A stretch of 64,000 nucleotides of DNA from Adiantum capillus-veneris (Eukaryota > Streptophyta > Polypodiopsida > Polypodiales > Pteridaceae), in assembly GCA_014529385.2 (NCBI GenBank), contig CM043945.1, positions 152,929,741-152,993,740 on the forward strand, given 5' to 3'. The position numbers and the translations under genes are program-made. This document shows positions 44,641 to 55,240 of this stretch, piece after piece. Every line of letters begins with the position of its first letter. Position 1 is the stretch's first letter. The notes below the pieces were generated by a model. That model saw only the letters and a list, made by a program, of their open reading frames with translations, searched no databases and was not told the DNA's origin.

Positions 44641-45436
44641 AAATACAGTTTCATGGGTGCACTAGCACTCACATTAGTTTAGACAAACTATAACTCATGA
44701 CCTAAAGACTTCAAAAAAATGTGCAAGATTATATTAATATAGATTGATAATCATTTTCAATTTAAAAAGCTAGGTTAAATGTGCAAAATGTATTAAAAAC
44801 AAGTAACTCTTAAAAAAACCACCCAAATTGAACAATACATGTTAACTTTAAACATTTCAAAATATTGTGATAGACCAAAGACAATAAATTCACATTTTGC
44901 ATGTTACCACTTCAAAAAACAATGTTACAATAAAAGACATGTACATTGTAATGTATATATTGCTGATCTCATTTTAGCTCATTTTAAATTATTAATAATG
45001 TATAATTTCATGAAAAAAACATTGTTATGAGTGGACACACACAACTAAAATGCAAATTTGGTGCAATTTTAACAGACAATTCATAAATTGAATAGAACGT
45101 CTTACATCCAAAAGATTAAATAAAACGTCTTATATCCAAAAAGTGTGCACATACCTTTTTAAATTGAATGTGTATTAGCTATTTGTAGACATAGAGAAAT
45201 AGGAGAGTATGAATTTTAGTGAAACTTTAGCACTTGGTTTTGCAAAGATGGCATTCATCAATGTAGACACTATTGAAGTTGTATAAAAGTGATACCATAC
45301 ATATGACTTCTGTAAATGTAGCATTTTAAAAAAGCAACGATGATTGATAAATAAAAATTTCTTTTGAATATGATTAGATAGTATAAATTTTGATAAGAAC
45401 ACTTAAAAATAACAATTACAAACACTTCAGACATTC

Positions 45437-45487
45437 GTATATGAAATACTCTTCTTGGTCGCGTTACTGACCAAGTATTTCATATAC
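45437..45487. repeat. long hairpin with 4-base bulge
   Basis: GTATATGAAATACT, bulge CTTC, TTGGTC, loop GCGTTACT, then GACCAA and AGTATTTCATATAC. Twenty base pairs, all perfect apart from the bulge. Confidence 0.95.
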
Positions 45488-46058
45488 TTAATACTCTAAA
45501 AAAATGAAATGCACAGGCACATGCAAATTATATGGCATTCATACGATCGGATTAACGATTTGAACGCCATATTTATGCAAAATTAAATGCTTCTAACAAA
45601 TGGAACTCTATAGCCGCATTATCCACCGAGTGCCACTCGAATCTAAAGAGCACTAATGGTTTGCATACATGGCCGCATTACTGACCGATGTCCATCTGTT
45701 TTTTTTGGCAAGGAGAGGGTAAGTTGACTCACCATAAGAATACCAATATCGTTGTGTCATCGGCGCAATACCCAAACAATGAGTCAATACTTACCATAAA
45801 GACAACATATTCCCCTCGTAAACGAGGTAATGCCCCCGTGGTAAGCACTGTTCTGTAGATTAGCTTACCCACACTCACATTGTGTGGTAAGGTACACTTT
45901 TACTACCATACAATATGACAAACAGCACGCTACCACACAACACACACTCGCATCGTGTGGTTAGATACTCTAATACTGCCACACACTATGATGTAGAGCA
46001 CGCTCCCACAAAACCTCCTCTCCCTCTCTCCTCTTGACGCACCTACTGTGAAGGAGCT

Positions 46059-46101
46059 TCTCTCTCTCTCTCTCTCTCTCTATGTGTGTGTGTGTGTGTG
46101 T
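46059..46101. repeat. (TC)n-(TG)n microsatellite
   Basis: A TC run followed after TATG by a TG run. It is the source of spurious REREREK and CVCVCV frames. Confidence 0.95.
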
Positions 46102-46414
46102 TCCAGTGGCCCGATCGGATCTCTCTATATATTTAGTTGTGGGCATGTCGGTCTCTTCATTTTGTTGGCGGATCCGCAAGGAAAATAATAGAACCCGACG
46201 GGCCCACAAGGAGAACGAAAAAATTAGACGGGATTTTTGTGGGTTTCCAGGTTGCCCTCAATTGACTTGTTTGTGATCATGTTAAGTGTGATTATGTTAA
46301 TATGGTAATAAAACCTTGTGATCACACAAAATTTTACATAACGTAAATATCAATCCCTGACCTCTGTCATTTGATAAGTATATGATCCAAAAAATTGGTG
46401 CTATTATGAGAAAT

Positions 46415-46965
46415 AGTACTTGCCCTTTATGTGACTTGCTTGTTGGTAAAAAGACCATTGGTACTAAGTGGGTGAAATAGTACTTGCCCTTTATGTGACT
46501 TGCTTGTTGGTAAAAAGACCATTGGTACTAAGTGGGTTTTCAAGCTAAAACACACTGATGGTAGTGTTGATTGCTACAAGGTTAAGCTTGTGGCAAAAAG
46601 TTATGCTTAAGAAAAGGGCATTGATTTTGATGAGACTTTTGCTCCCACTTGTTGTATAATGACCATTTGTATCATGTGTGCATTGAAAGCTCATAATGGT
46701 TGGAGTGTACATTATTTGGACAAAAAGACTACGTTTTGGATTGGTGATTTGCATGAGAAATTGTATGTATCATACTTCTATGTTTTGAAGAAATCTACAC
46801 GAGCTTGGTATGAAAAGGTACATGCTTGCTTGACTACACATGGTTATCAAAACAGTCCAATTGAGAGCAATTGGTATGTAAATTGTGCGTATGATGTATT
46901 ATTGTTGTGCTTTATGTTGATGACATGCTACTCACAAGACCAAACTAGAGTGCTTCATTAGGTGC
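46415..46965 (+). pseudogene. Ty1/copia reverse transcriptase fragment
   Basis: Reads VGKKTIGTKWVFKLKHTDGS, VDCYKVKLVAKSYA, stop, EKGIDFDETFAPT, ALKAHNGWSVHYLDKKTTFW then IGDLHEKLYVS. Compare the copia pattern 'kwvfK.K...dGsv.ryKArLVAkGy.Q..GiDy.ETFaPV' and 'QlDVKtAFLnGdL.EevYm'. After a deletion it continues RAWYEKVHACLTTHGYQNSP and NWYVNCAYDVLLLC, with motif C decayed. A 63-bp tandem duplication at about 46409-46533 repeats the first motif. Confidence 0.9.
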
Positions 46966-48785
46966 ACCGACACGATTTGACGATCGTTTGAGAACATGAA
47001 AGAAGAACATGGATAAAAGTGTTTGATGTTTAAAATGAAAGCACTGATGTAGAATGAGTCAAAGAATTGATACAATCTATAAAATTGTTTAAGAAAGTGA
47101 AAGATAAACATCAATGAATTGAGAACGGAACTATACATACTAATGAAATTGTTTGATGTAAGTACAAATGGAGAATGAATCAAATAATTAATACAATCTA
47201 AAAGCTAAGGAAAAATTAAAACATGTTGTTCTCTAATCCATTGAGCTTGATGTCAATCCAGCAGGAATGCGGCTAACAAGAGACTAGTTATATTGCAAGG
47301 GAGAATTTACAAACATTGGCTTATATCGGGGACAGATGGTTACTAGTATTTTTGCATCTGTGCTTATCAAGGTGCTAGAGAAGTAGCATGAAACAAATTT
47401 TTGTCCCAATTGAAGATAGATGTACTCGATATAACCTAACGTAGAAACATTGGGTTATATTGGGGATAGATGGTTATTATTAGTTTTGCACGTGTGCTTA
47501 TCAGGGTGTCATGGAAGTAGCATGAAACAAATTGTTGTGCCAGTTCAAGATGGATGGGGATCACATTTGAGTAATTTATTTGTAGTCTACAGTAGCCCAA
47601 GTGCATCTGCAATCTGTAGGAATATCCTACAATGGTGTTATGTGGAGCAAGTTGCCAATGCGGTGATGTTGATGGTGATGATTGTGCTAATAGGCGGTTG
47701 AGCGGGCCATGGAATGAACTCCTTCATTTATGCATGTAGTGCTTGATGCCATGGGGTAAATGGTTGAATGGGCCATGGAATGAACTCGTTCTATTTATGC
47801 ATATAGTGTGTGAGCACCCACTCTTGCAATTTTGGGTGAAGATAATATTGGAACTAATACATTGCAAGATAAATTATGTTCACTGCTTAATTGCATTAGT
47901 TGGAATCAATCTGCCCATTCTAAAAGAAGGAAATAAAAACCATTTCAATTGAAGCATTTAAGACGTTGTTATGTCACAAGTCATTTGAACACGGAGTTAA
48001 ATAAACAATATCGTAGCTAATGATCAAACGTATGGAATGAAGAGATAAAAAGGCACAATAAAATAAAGATGATAAAAGGTCACAACTATTGTTTTATGTG
48101 GTATTCCAAAAATAATAGTTTTTTAACTTTGGAGGATGTCCAAAATAAACGTTATGACCCAATGTAGTTGTTATTTTCTATCGTTTAATATAGAACTGCT
48201 CTAAGTTTCTAGTTCTATACTGCTTGTTATCAATTGCTTAAGTGATAATTTGAAAATTATCCTCAAAAGAACTATAAGCATGGACGTGTCTTCTTGCATT
48301 TTTTGGGGGGATTGCGTTTATGTTGACCAATACATTTGTTATTTTTGTTGTTTGTAACTTCAACATATCTCCTATCATTTTGTTTACATCATGTGTTGTA
48401 GTCTACGTATTCTTCATGTGTCGTTGGTTTTTTTGGGTGGAAGAACGATGTTTGTCTCCGGTTCTCAATGGGTGTACTTGCATCATATGTTGTAGACTAC
48501 ATATTATTCATGCATCGTTGCCTTTTTTTGGGGTGGAGGAACGATGTTTGTCTCCGGTTCTCGATGGGTGTACTTGTATGTAGATCATGGGCATCGATTA
48601 GGTTAGCATAAAAGTCATGATGGCAAGGAAGAATGAATGAAAGTCATTGATATTTCTTGTCCGTACTTGTCGTGGTCAATTGCAACTAGCTCGTGTAGAG
48701 ACGACGGTTGTCCATATCTAGTCGCCTTGTGTTTGCTGCAATACCACACTACCTTATGAATGGTGATGGGTAGATTAATTCCATC
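46966..48785. other. non-coding region with three locally duplicated segments
   Basis: No recognisable gene. Similar pairs: 47312-47422 with 47446-47551 (start AACATTGG), 47695-47743 with 47757-47808 (GGGCCATGGAATGAACTC), and 48387-48480 with 48481-48576 (94-bp direct tandem repeat containing GAACGATGTTTGTCTCCGG). Confidence 0.7.
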
Positions 48786-49620
48786 CTATGCATGATTTGT
48801 CAAAGCCATTGAATTCTCCAAGATAGTGGCACAAGTTTTTTGACTGACTTTCCATAGTTCATCCAAATTGATGTTGTACTCAAATCCCAATTTCTCTATT
48901 GTGTACAGTGTAATTCCTTTAGTCTTTGCGTCAAGGAGTTGTTGTGCTTCATCACTGCGCATCATATTCTCATCCTCTTTGTATTTGATCTTGAGCTCTT
49001 CAAATATTTGCTTCATGAGGCTTAGACATTAACATATACTTCTATATTATGAAGTTGTTCTCAAGATTGAATGCAACTATGTCGTGATGCCGCTAGTTCT
49101 TGCTCTGTGAATTTTGTTCTATGCTCTCCACTCCATGAAAGCAATGGGCTATCTAATATTGAATGCCTATCTAGTGTACCCCATGAAATTGATTTCACTG
49201 TTGAGATGGCATTGACAAATATATTGATTACGCTCGGTAGCTAGGTATAAAGTTGATTGCCATTCAATGTTCTTCTCGTGTAGTATGCAAGTAGGGACAC
49301 ACAATAACTTTGATGTGTATTCAAGCTCTCATAAGTGGAGCACTACACCCATTGCACTTGTATGTGTGCACCCTTTAAGCTAGATAACAACCCAGACTAC
49401 TAGCAAACATTGCATTTGATGTCTCAGTTGGAGCTCTAGTACGGCCAATGGATATGCTTCTATGGATAAAAACTACACCACAAACATAGCATCTGCTTAA
49501 AGACTTGAATATCTCTGCAACAATTGAACTCCATTGATAGGCTATGTCAAAGATATCAACCCATGATTGTGCGAATGGCAGACACCTGAGCTTATTACTC
49601 ATTGAAATATGATATCTTGC
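48786..49620 (-). pseudogene. degenerate coding sequence of unknown function
   Basis: The frame at 49016-48786 reads MKQIFEELKIKYKEDENMMR then KLGFEYNINLDELWKVSQKT. In another frame just upstream, SISWGTLDRHSILDSPLLSW and EHRTKFTEQELAASRHSCIQ lead into it with two stops. At 49602-49375, LPFAQSWVDIFDIAYQWSSI and SRCYVCGVVFIHRSISIGRT are open. Low repetitiveness and helix-like composition suggest former coding sequence. I recognise no family. Confidence 0.4.
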
Positions 49621-49786
49621 TTTCGATCTATTGAGGTGTATCCTACGCTTTGTACCTGGTCCATTGAATGCTTATTTAGACTCAATTTGTATGCATTTAG
49701 CTTTACTACGATGAGAACACTGTGATATTCATGTACTAGTCATGTGCAAGTAGCAAATAATGAAAGCATGTGAGACAACTATGTGT

Positions 49787-50887
49787 ACGATGTGTGTCAT
49801 AAAATATAATATCTAACTTTACCAAATGATTTTCTCATATTAAACTGATCACGTAATATGGGAAGATAAAAGGGGAACAAGAGTTACGATATAGATATGT
49901 GCTTCTAGACCTATCTCAACAAGACCAAAAGGAGAAATGGTTGCATCTCAATAGGGGTCCAAAAGGAGACTGTCTACCAAAGAGCATTGTGCAATGAGTG
50001 CTTCTAGATTTACCTCGGCAAGGGACCAAGAGGAGAGATGGTTACATCTCAATAAGGGTCCAAAAGGAGGTAGTCTATCAAAGAGCAACGTGCATCTAAT
50101 GGAGCTTAAAATACCTTAGGGTTAGTTTCATTAAAGACCTCCAAAATTTAGTATTAAAAAGTACTTTGACCTTAGGGAAGCTAGGGCTAACCTTGAGGTG
50201 GAAATCCTACCCAAGCATGACATGCTAAGATGCTTAAAGTGATTGTGGGAACCTTGCCCAAAGCTTGAGGTGATTTTTGTGCTTAAATGACTAAGGTTTT
50301 TGAAATGTTAAATTCAAAGTTAAATTCTCAAGAGACATGAACGTTTCCATGCTTGATTGACTAAGGCTTGAAGTATTCAATTCAAACCAAATGACTTAAG
50401 AAGCATAAAAGACACATGCTTGATTGACTAAGTGCTTAAAAGTATTCAAATCAAACCAAATGATTTAAGAAGCATAAAAGACACATGTTCAAGAAATTGT
50501 CCACATGTGGCCCTTATGGTGTGCTTGAATTCTATTGGATAGACTTTAAAGGGGTCCAATGAGAATTTAGATGCATAAAAATAAATAACTAAGTTCTTTC
50601 TCTCAAAGAGGACAATGAGGACACATGTCCCAAATGATATGATAAAATATTACTAGAGAGAGAGAGAGAAGGAGTTAGGTGTGGATCAAGCATAAGAGGG
50701 GGGTATACTCTCTCTCTCTCTCTCTCACACACACACATTCTATCATTGTGTGGAGTGCAAAGTGCAAGATCTCCATCTCTTTCTCCAAGCTTGTTGAGAA
50801 GTGGAGAGCCTACACCAACACTCTTGGCCATGGAATCCAACCAAGAGCCATGCTTCAATGCTTAAGCTTGCCATCTTCTTTATCTTC
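49787..50887 (-). repeat. inverted repeat, left arm, outer part
   Basis: Reverse-complement match to about 61590-62700. Clear landmarks: AAATGATTTTCTCATATTAA (49825), CTTAGGGTTAG (50115), AGGGGTCCAATGA (50556) and the block 50740-50887 (GTGCAAGATCTCCATCTC...). Contains an internal ~100-bp duplication at 49905-50095. It appears to be the LTR/leader region of a gypsy element in minus orientation. The arm is interrupted at 50888 by the 8.1-kb LARD and resumes at 59015. Confidence 0.8.
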
Positions 50888-51838
50888 TGTTAGCAGCGGC
50901 TAACACAGGCTACACCGAATATGCATCAAGCGGGAGATATCTATGGTTGTGCATAATATTGCACTCACTTTGTATATGTCTTGGGCTCACTTGGAGTTTT
51001 AAAGTTGTATATGCTAGCCTAGAGGGCTCAAGATTAAACCCATAGTAGAAGGGATTGTGGTGAAAGTCCTTAAAAGGAAGCCTTTAGGCAAAGAGGCTTC
51101 ATTCTTGAGTATCCACTCTTGAGGATCCACTTTTGAGAGCTCCCTCTCTCTTGAGTGTTCACTCTTTGGCCTAGCCTTGAGCTAGTATCTATGCTTGAGA
51201 GGCTAGTGCTAACAATTGTAATTAGAGTAAGCTCTTCTTGATTAATCTAATTCTTATTTTCTCATTAGTTTGTTCTTCTCTACATTTCATCTTGTCATGA
51301 AGTAGTATTACACTTTCATTATTCTAGATTTGAGAGATGTATGTACTTCTTGCTAATAACCACTCTTATCTCTCTATGAGGAATTGATGTGCGATATTTA
51401 GCATCACAAATTAGGTTGATTAAGTTGGGTCTCAATCTTGTAATTTGTTTCTGTGCACTATTCTTTTCTTGTGTGTAGATAGGTTTTATGAAGCTCTAGC
51501 ACCATTCACCTCGTGTGTGCATCTGTTGATGAAGTGCCGTAATTGACATGTGGTGATTAGTGTGTGCTTATCATTAGTGTGCTTGGGGTTTCTAGTGTAT
51601 GGTAAGTCGGACTTCGATGGAATTGATGTGTATAGGAGCTGTTAGATTAGTGATTAGAGTAGGTTTAGAGTTAATCTTGCCATGGCTAATTTCTACTTGC
51701 ATTGGAGAGGTGATCTCTTGAATCCTCTATTCCATTTATCCGATGCTCGTGCTTCCATGCCCTAGCCCGGTTTCCGATCCACGGATTTGATAATTTTGTG
51801 TGGGTTGCGATTAGGTCGTGCTACAATACCTCCCTACA
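50888..51838 (+). repeat. LARD 5' LTR
   Basis: Starts TGTTAGCAGCGGCTAACA and ends CCTCCCTACA. The first 18 bases are an inverted repeat (TGTTAGC/GCTAACA). About 90-95% similar by eye to 58060-59014. Confidence 0.97.
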
Positions 51839-51840
51839 TT

Positions 51841-51858
51841 TGGTGCCGTTTACGGGAA
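51841..51858 (+). promoter_or_regulatory. LARD primer-binding site
   Basis: TGGTGCCGTTTACGGGAA, two bases after the LTR, resembles the tRNA-Asp-type PBS TGGCGCCGTTGCCGGGGA with four differences. Confidence 0.75.
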
Positions 51859-54190
51859 TTGATAATCTAAGCTAATGAGTTTAGGATGTGTAAAATAGAG
51901 TAATTTCATTACTAATTTCTCGATTTTTGAGTTTGTGTAACTCAATTTTTGGTTTGATTTGATGATGTTGTGCAATAAATTGATGCTAATGTTGAGTTAT
52001 GAATACCCAAAACCCCCAATTCCATCCCCAAATTTACTAATTGCATACTAACCCTTGCTAATTTCGCTTCATTTCCATGCTAACTGTACTAATTTTTACT
52101 AATCTTGACTAACCTTGCTAACCTAACCACTAACATTTGAAGTGTAAATTATGTTAAGTCCCCTTGAAAGAGGTGGAATCATCACTCTAATTCAGTTAAT
52201 TGTGCTAATTTATGCCTAATTTGATGATTTGAATGTTTGATTTTGAACTACAAATGGTCAATTTTGGAGCCAATTTGATGGTGCACACACGTGTGTGCAA
52301 TGAGGCGACTTCGTGTGGAGCAAAGAAATAGCTTGGAGTGTGATTACGATGTAAGTGCGCTCACTTGTTATGTCAATTCTTGATTGATTCATGTGATTCA
52401 ATGTTGTTAATTATTTGCTAAAATTAGGCGTGTAACATAAATTGACCTACACTTTGCACCTAATTTGATATACTTGGAATCAAATTGATAAGTCAAATTG
52501 TGACTAATGAACTTTGTGTGTATCCAAATAATGCTTAATTCTCATCAAGAATTCATGTGTGTGCATAAAAATCATCGTGTGTGTGCATGCACCAAAGAGG
52601 GAAAAAAATGTCAAAAATTTCAAGTGTGTGTGCACCTAATCTTGAATATGTGCATACATAAAAATTGATGGAATTGATGATACATGAGTATGCAATCATG
52701 TAAATGATATGTATGTTAGGCTAATTCAATCATTGGATAAGTGTAATTGCCAAAAATTTGGGTAAAAATTGAGAGTGTGTGCCTATCCAAGACCACTTGA
52801 TTTTCTATAATTGATGGTCAATAAGGGCACCTAAATGATTTGATTGTGAAATGATCATAAAAAGTGTGTGCAATCATTAGGTGTAAGCCTAAATGCATTG
52901 CCAATTGAGCCAAATTTGATAATTTGTGCTTAATTTTTGAGTGTGTGCATTGCTTGATTGGGACAAAATACTGTTAATTTTTGAGAAATTAAGCATGCAT
53001 ACATTCAATTATTCTTGATCGAGCTTGCAATTTGAGCATTCCAATGTGAAATTGATGGAATAATTGCATAAAATTTAGGCCTAAATTTGGGTGTGTGTGC
53101 CTACTCAATGGCATGTGCAATCCTGTGCTTGAATGAATAATTAGTAAATTTTTTACCAATTATGATGATTAATTCGGCCAAATAATTGATGTGTATGCGT
53201 CAATTGGCTTCGAGAATTGAGATTCATCACTCAATTACTGCTCAATTGTGGATATTTTTCACTCATGAGTAGCCATACAAGTCAAATGACAAATTCGGTT
53301 GAATTTGGATTGTTAAGGGCTTTGAAATATGATCAATTAATTTTGCGATGATTTATTAAAAAAAAAACCATAGAGTCTAATGAGTGTGGTATCACAAACC
53401 AAAATGACAAGCCAATTGGGTTTGGATGATTAGAGCCATAGGATATGAGCAATTGATTTTGCAATGATTAAAATCAATTTGGAAATTGGCTATGATTGCT
53501 TAATTAATATGGACTTGGTAGAGTTTCGTGTGTGGCCATGCAAGACTAATTGACAAGCCTACATAGGGTTGATGAATTTGAAATGAGCACCTCTAATGGC
53601 AATGATTACCATGTGGGGTTCAATTTTTTATTGGGCCTAAAGTTATGTATTAACGATGCAAGGGAATGCATTTCTTAGACTGCAATTGTGAGTCAAGTTT
53701 TTACGAACATGTATTCCAAGAGAAGTTGCACTCCAATGTGTGACATGCATACACTCTGTATGCATGCATTATGGATTAGTGTCAAAACAAATGTACAAAG
53801 AGTTGTGATTGAATTCTTCATCATACATTTTGCTCACTCGGGGAAATTTGGGCTAAAATTTGGGAGAGAGCTTTACACATGTACTTGCATTCGTGACTCC
53901 GCCTTGGCCAATGTTTCGTTGAATCATGGGAAGCACTCAGTCTCACCTTGAATAATCATTTAGTTCACAAGATCTTGTCATTAACTTCTTTGGATGCTTA
54001 AAAATTGAGCTATGAACATGAACAAACATTGTATTCCACCATGGAAACAAGCCCATAATAAAATTTTCAAAAAGATAAAATGAAAACAAAAGACCACTGC
54101 TTGCTTGTTGGAGTTGCCCACAAAAAGACACTCCGACGCACCCTTTTAGTCAATACCCACCACGAAGGGTGCGACCTTAAGGCTTAGCCT
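51859..54190. other. LARD interior, AT-rich part
   Basis: Low-complexity sequence dominated by scattered GTGTGTGCAT-like words and ATTGATGG/AATTTGG motifs. No coding frame. Confidence 0.5.
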
Positions 54191-54336
54191 GACCACACAA
54201 GACTTTATTATAGCTCCCCATTTTGGCTGGGTCTATTCCAAGGTTCTAATTTAAGAACCTTGGAATAGACCACACAAGACTTTATTATAGCTCCCCATTT
54301 TGGCTGGGTCTATTCCAAGGTTCTAATTTAAGAACC
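54191..54336. repeat. 69-bp duplication joined through a perfect palindrome
   Basis: GACCACACAAGACTTTATTA and the following 49 bases occur at 54191-54259 and 54268-54336. The first copy ends in an inverted repeat at 54232-54269 (arms TCTATTCCAAGGTTCT and its exact complement, loop AATTTA). Confidence 0.95.
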
Positions 54337-54339
54337 CAA

Positions 54340-55240
54340 CTTGCAATTTTGTCCCCATCTGCGTTGTCGTGCTCGCCACACTCTGGCAACATGCAAGAAG
54401 ACAACACACACACAACGTTTTCTGTAGCTTGGCGCACGCACATAACCCACACACACATTCTACTCGCAGGTTGCTGCCTTTTGTGCCTTCATGGCTTCAA
54501 AAAGTCACGCACATGCTCACGCCCTTTTCAACCGCACCTGCCTGCTATTCACTGGCTTGGCACGCACACACACTCAAGTCCACTTACCCATAACCTACTA
54601 GCATAACGCTAAACACTCACACACGCACAGAGTACACCCCCTGATCCAACAGTTGCTACAGCTCTGTCCCTGGCCCCTACTGTCACGCCGGATCCCGTCT
54701 CAAGGTCCCCGCCCTGCTGTATCTGCCTTCAAGGCGCCACCGCTGCCCACACACCCTATTCAAACCCATAAACTCTCCCTCTCTGTCTCTCGACCCTCAT
54801 CTCGACTCCGCCTACACCTGAGGCCACAAACGGTGCTTCGCACATTAACACCGTGCCCACTTCAGCATTGAATTTTTGACCATTTTCATGGCTTAGCAAG
54901 CATCTGCACAGCTCGTAGGCACTGGTCAAAGGATCCACACACACACACACATTGAGGCTTGAGCCTCAGCTGCTCTTTTTGCACGCTCTGGGCCTCTTCT
55001 ACTTGTGACACTGCAACCTGGACCTGAGCCCCCTACCCGGGCTCGCAGCTCTATCGGAATTCATCCTAGAGCATAGCGTGCATGCACACACACACATTGC
55101 CGTGCCAAGTTGACAACTTAGTCAGCGTTGCCAAAAAAAAAGCATAAAAAAAATAAGGTTGCCTTTTTTCAACAAAAAATAAAACCAAAGGGTAAGATGG
55201 GGTTCCCACACCTCGCACCTCGCTCCCCTTCCGAAACTAG
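54340..55240. other. GC-rich block in the LARD interior
   Basis: C-rich sequence with many CACACACA words, contrasting sharply with the AT-rich sequence on both sides. Frames 54349-54871 on the plus strand have no domains and are probably by-products of composition. It may be captured DNA, but no boundaries are visible. Confidence 0.5.

Larger units (their letters stand above)
44690..46410. other. AT-rich intergenic sequence
   Basis: No protein frame with recognisable motifs. Contains a hairpin (45437-45487) and a CT/TG microsatellite (46059-46101). The motif GGCCGCATTA..GACCGA and related phrases recur twice near 45610-45690, without clear boundaries. Confidence 0.5.

Noticed and set aside
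54349-54871. His/Thr/Pro-rich plus-strand frames in the GC-rich block
   Set aside because: Composition-driven frames from CACACA words, no domains, overlapping in two frames.
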